This document shows, piece by piece, positions 5,663 through 6,196 of a stretch of DNA of 6,196 nucleotides. Position numbers and translations under genes: made by a program. The DNA is from Candidatus Komeilibacteria bacterium (lineage in GTDB: Bacteria; Patescibacteriota; Patescibacteriia; UBA1558): positions 1-6,196 of the forward strand of contig JANLIN010000117.1 in assembly GCA_024654345.1 (NCBI GenBank). The letters run 5' to 3'. The notes under the pieces are model-generated. The model saw only the letters and a program-made list of their open reading frames with translations. It searched no databases and had not been told where the DNA came from. Within the stretch, counting starts at the first letter, position 1; the number at the start of each line of letters is the position of its first letter.

Positions 5663-5992
5663 ATGAAAACAAAAAAGTATAACAAACTCGTTCGCGATAA
5701 TATACCGGCTATAATAAAAGCGGCCGGCGCAAAGGGGATATTCAAAAAACTCAACGCGAAAGATTTCAAGAAGGAGCTAAGATCTAAGCTTGTAGAAGAG
5801 GCTAAGGAATTGAAGAAAGCCAAAGGGGAGACGAGTATGTTAAAAGAGCTAGCCGACTTAACAGAGGTACGCAATGCTCTCGCCGCGGAGTACAACATAA
5901 CACCGCGACAAATAGAAACCGAGCGCAGAAAAAGACAGCGCACCCGCGGCGGTTTCAAAAAAAAGCTTTTCCTAAAAAAAGTAATGAAGTAA
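5663..5992 (+). CDS. MazG/HisE-like nucleoside polyphosphate pyrophosphohydrolase
   Basis: The 109-residue protein has the all-alpha NTP-PPase pattern: YNKLVRDNIPAII (6-18), KLVEEAKELKKA with the metal-binding E-E-x-x-E at 45-49, and KELADLTEVRNAL with Glu62 and Asp65 on the second metal-binding helix. It ends with the typical R-x-x-x-RGGF-x-x-x-x-x-L tail (93-104). Relatives hydrolyse nucleoside triphosphates to monophosphate and pyrophosphate and often act in nucleotide-pool sanitation; the HisE branch acts on phosphoribosyl-ATP. The single-domain, RDNIP-type form is common as a standalone small gene or in phages, and no his genes are nearby, so house-cleaning is more likely. Arg70 replaces the aliphatic residue usual in EVxxAL. 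The C-terminus is very Lys/Arg-rich. A strong terminator follows 4 nt after the stop. Confidence 0.85.
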   Translation: MKTKKYNKLVRDNIPAIIKAAGAKGIFKKLNAKDFKKELRSKLVEEAKELKKAKGETSMLKELADLTEVRNALAAEYNITPRQIETERRKRQRTRGGFKKKLFLKKVMK

Positions 5993-5996
5993 AGAC

Positions 5997-6025
5997 AATC
6001 CCTCCTTAATCAGAGGGATTTTTTT
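5997..6025 (+). terminator. Rho-independent terminator after the MazG-like gene
   Basis: AATCCCTC (5997-6004) pairs perfectly with GAGGGATT (6013-6020) around an 8-nt loop, followed by a run of seven T (6019-6025). Position directly after the stop codon and the uninterrupted T-run make this the clearest terminator in the window. It ends the + strand gene run. Confidence 0.9.
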
Positions 6026-6058
6026 ATGCTGGGCGGAAAGTAGCTCGGGAGTACGAGA

Positions 6059-6094
6059 CCCCGTATTCCTGTGCCCTGAAGCGAGCTATGCTCC
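6059..6094. repeat. Direct repeat, copy 1 of 2
   Basis: A 36-bp unit beginning CCCCGTATTCCTG and ending GCGAGCTATGCTCC, repeated at 6101-6136 with one mismatch (T6072 versus A6114). The period is 42 bp and the spacer is ACATAA. This copy lacks an adjacent 3' arm for its GCCCTGAAGCG stem strand (6073-6083). Confidence 0.85.
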
Positions 6095-6100
6095 ACATAA

Positions 6101-6136
6101 CCCCGTATTCCTGAGCCCTGAAGCGAGCTATGCTCC
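6101..6136. repeat. Direct repeat, copy 2 of 2
   Basis: The second 36-bp unit, 35 of 36 identical to the first. It runs directly into CGCTTCAGGGC, which completes a long hairpin with its GCCCTGAAGCG strand. Confidence 0.85.
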
Positions 6137-6146
6137 GCTTCAGGGC
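6115..6146. repeat. 11-bp perfect hairpin at the repeat end
   Basis: GCCCTGAAGCG (6115-6125) and CGCTTCAGGGC (6136-6146) are perfect inverted copies around a 10-nt loop, itself with a minor AGC/GCT pairing. There is no T-run on either side, so it is not a typical terminator. The same 3' arm could pair with the first repeat copy at 6073-6083 instead. Confidence 0.75.
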
Positions 6147-6196
6147 GTAAGGATCTCATCCGCCCCGAACGCCTGCGAGCGCTAGCTCAAATTACC

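Larger units (their letters stand above)
6031..6165. repeat. G+C-rich repeat block bounded by an inverted repeat
   Basis: GGGCGGA at 6031-6037 and TCCGCCC at 6159-6165 are perfect 7-bp inverted copies enclosing two tandem 36-bp repeats and several hairpins. Another stem inside is GGAGTAC (6048-6054) with GTATTCC (6063-6069), with one G-T wobble. The block is visibly richer in G+C than the genes and has no supported coding frame on either strand. It looks like a small dispersed or miniature element, or a structured noncoding region; the window ends 31 nt later, so its limits are unknown. Confidence 0.5.

Noticed and set aside
6059..6136. CRISPR array
   Set aside because: Only two units with a 6-nt spacer and no cas genes; spacers of a CRISPR array are about repeat-sized and unique.
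1..6196. Alternative genetic code with TGA read as glycine
   Set aside because: TGA ends full-length genes at 2752, 3647 and 5622 where the family ends are expected, so it acts as a stop.

Overview
The window looks like chromosomal DNA from an uncultivated, small-genome bacterium, most likely Patescibacteria (CPR, Parcubacteria-like). This is an inference from four things: compact same-strand genes, mostly missing Shine-Dalgarno sequences with AT-rich promoter-like motifs directly before start codons, short hypothetical-type proteins, and a divergent SAM-hydrolase-like protein of a type I associate with that group. TGA ends several clearly complete genes, so the standard code applies and the Gly-TGA code of Gracilibacteria/SR1 is excluded. 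All recognised genes are on the + strand.

Layout. (1) 2-355: the 3' part of a small membrane protein with a bacterial PH-like domain. (2) 356-559: an intergenic leader with a strong 11-bp terminator hairpin, a possible 15-residue Met-rich leader peptide and a competing antiterminator-like pairing. (3) 560-1336: a SAM hydroxide adenosyltransferase/fluorinase-family (DUF62) protein. (4) 1337-1686: no intact gene, but a decayed fragment of the 5' end of a gene homologous to the one at 2775. (5) 1687-2752: a two-gene toxin-antitoxin-like operon. An XRE helix-turn-helix fused to a Panacea (DUF4065) domain overlaps by 11 nt a 130-residue putative toxin, and a 16-bp palindrome covers the antitoxin start codon. 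(6) 2775-3647: a TraB/GumN/ChaN-like putative hydrolase, the intact relative of the fragment. (7) 3661-4200: a GrpB-family nucleotidyltransferase-like protein. (8) 4248-5081: a PP2C-type protein phosphatase. (9) 5176-5622: a DUF1801/YdhG-like protein. (10) 5663-5992: a MazG/HisE-like pyrophosphohydrolase, followed by a strong terminator. (11) 6026-6196: a noncoding, G+C-rich block with a 36-bp tandem repeat and long hairpins.

The most notable part is 1411-3647. A self-contained antitoxin-toxin cassette lies between a decayed 5' copy and an intact copy of one TraB-like gene, which suggests duplication or replacement with the cassette placed at the junction. The downstream genes (GrpB, PP2C, DUF1801, MazG-like) look like a loose run of small accessory or housekeeping enzymes rather than one pathway.
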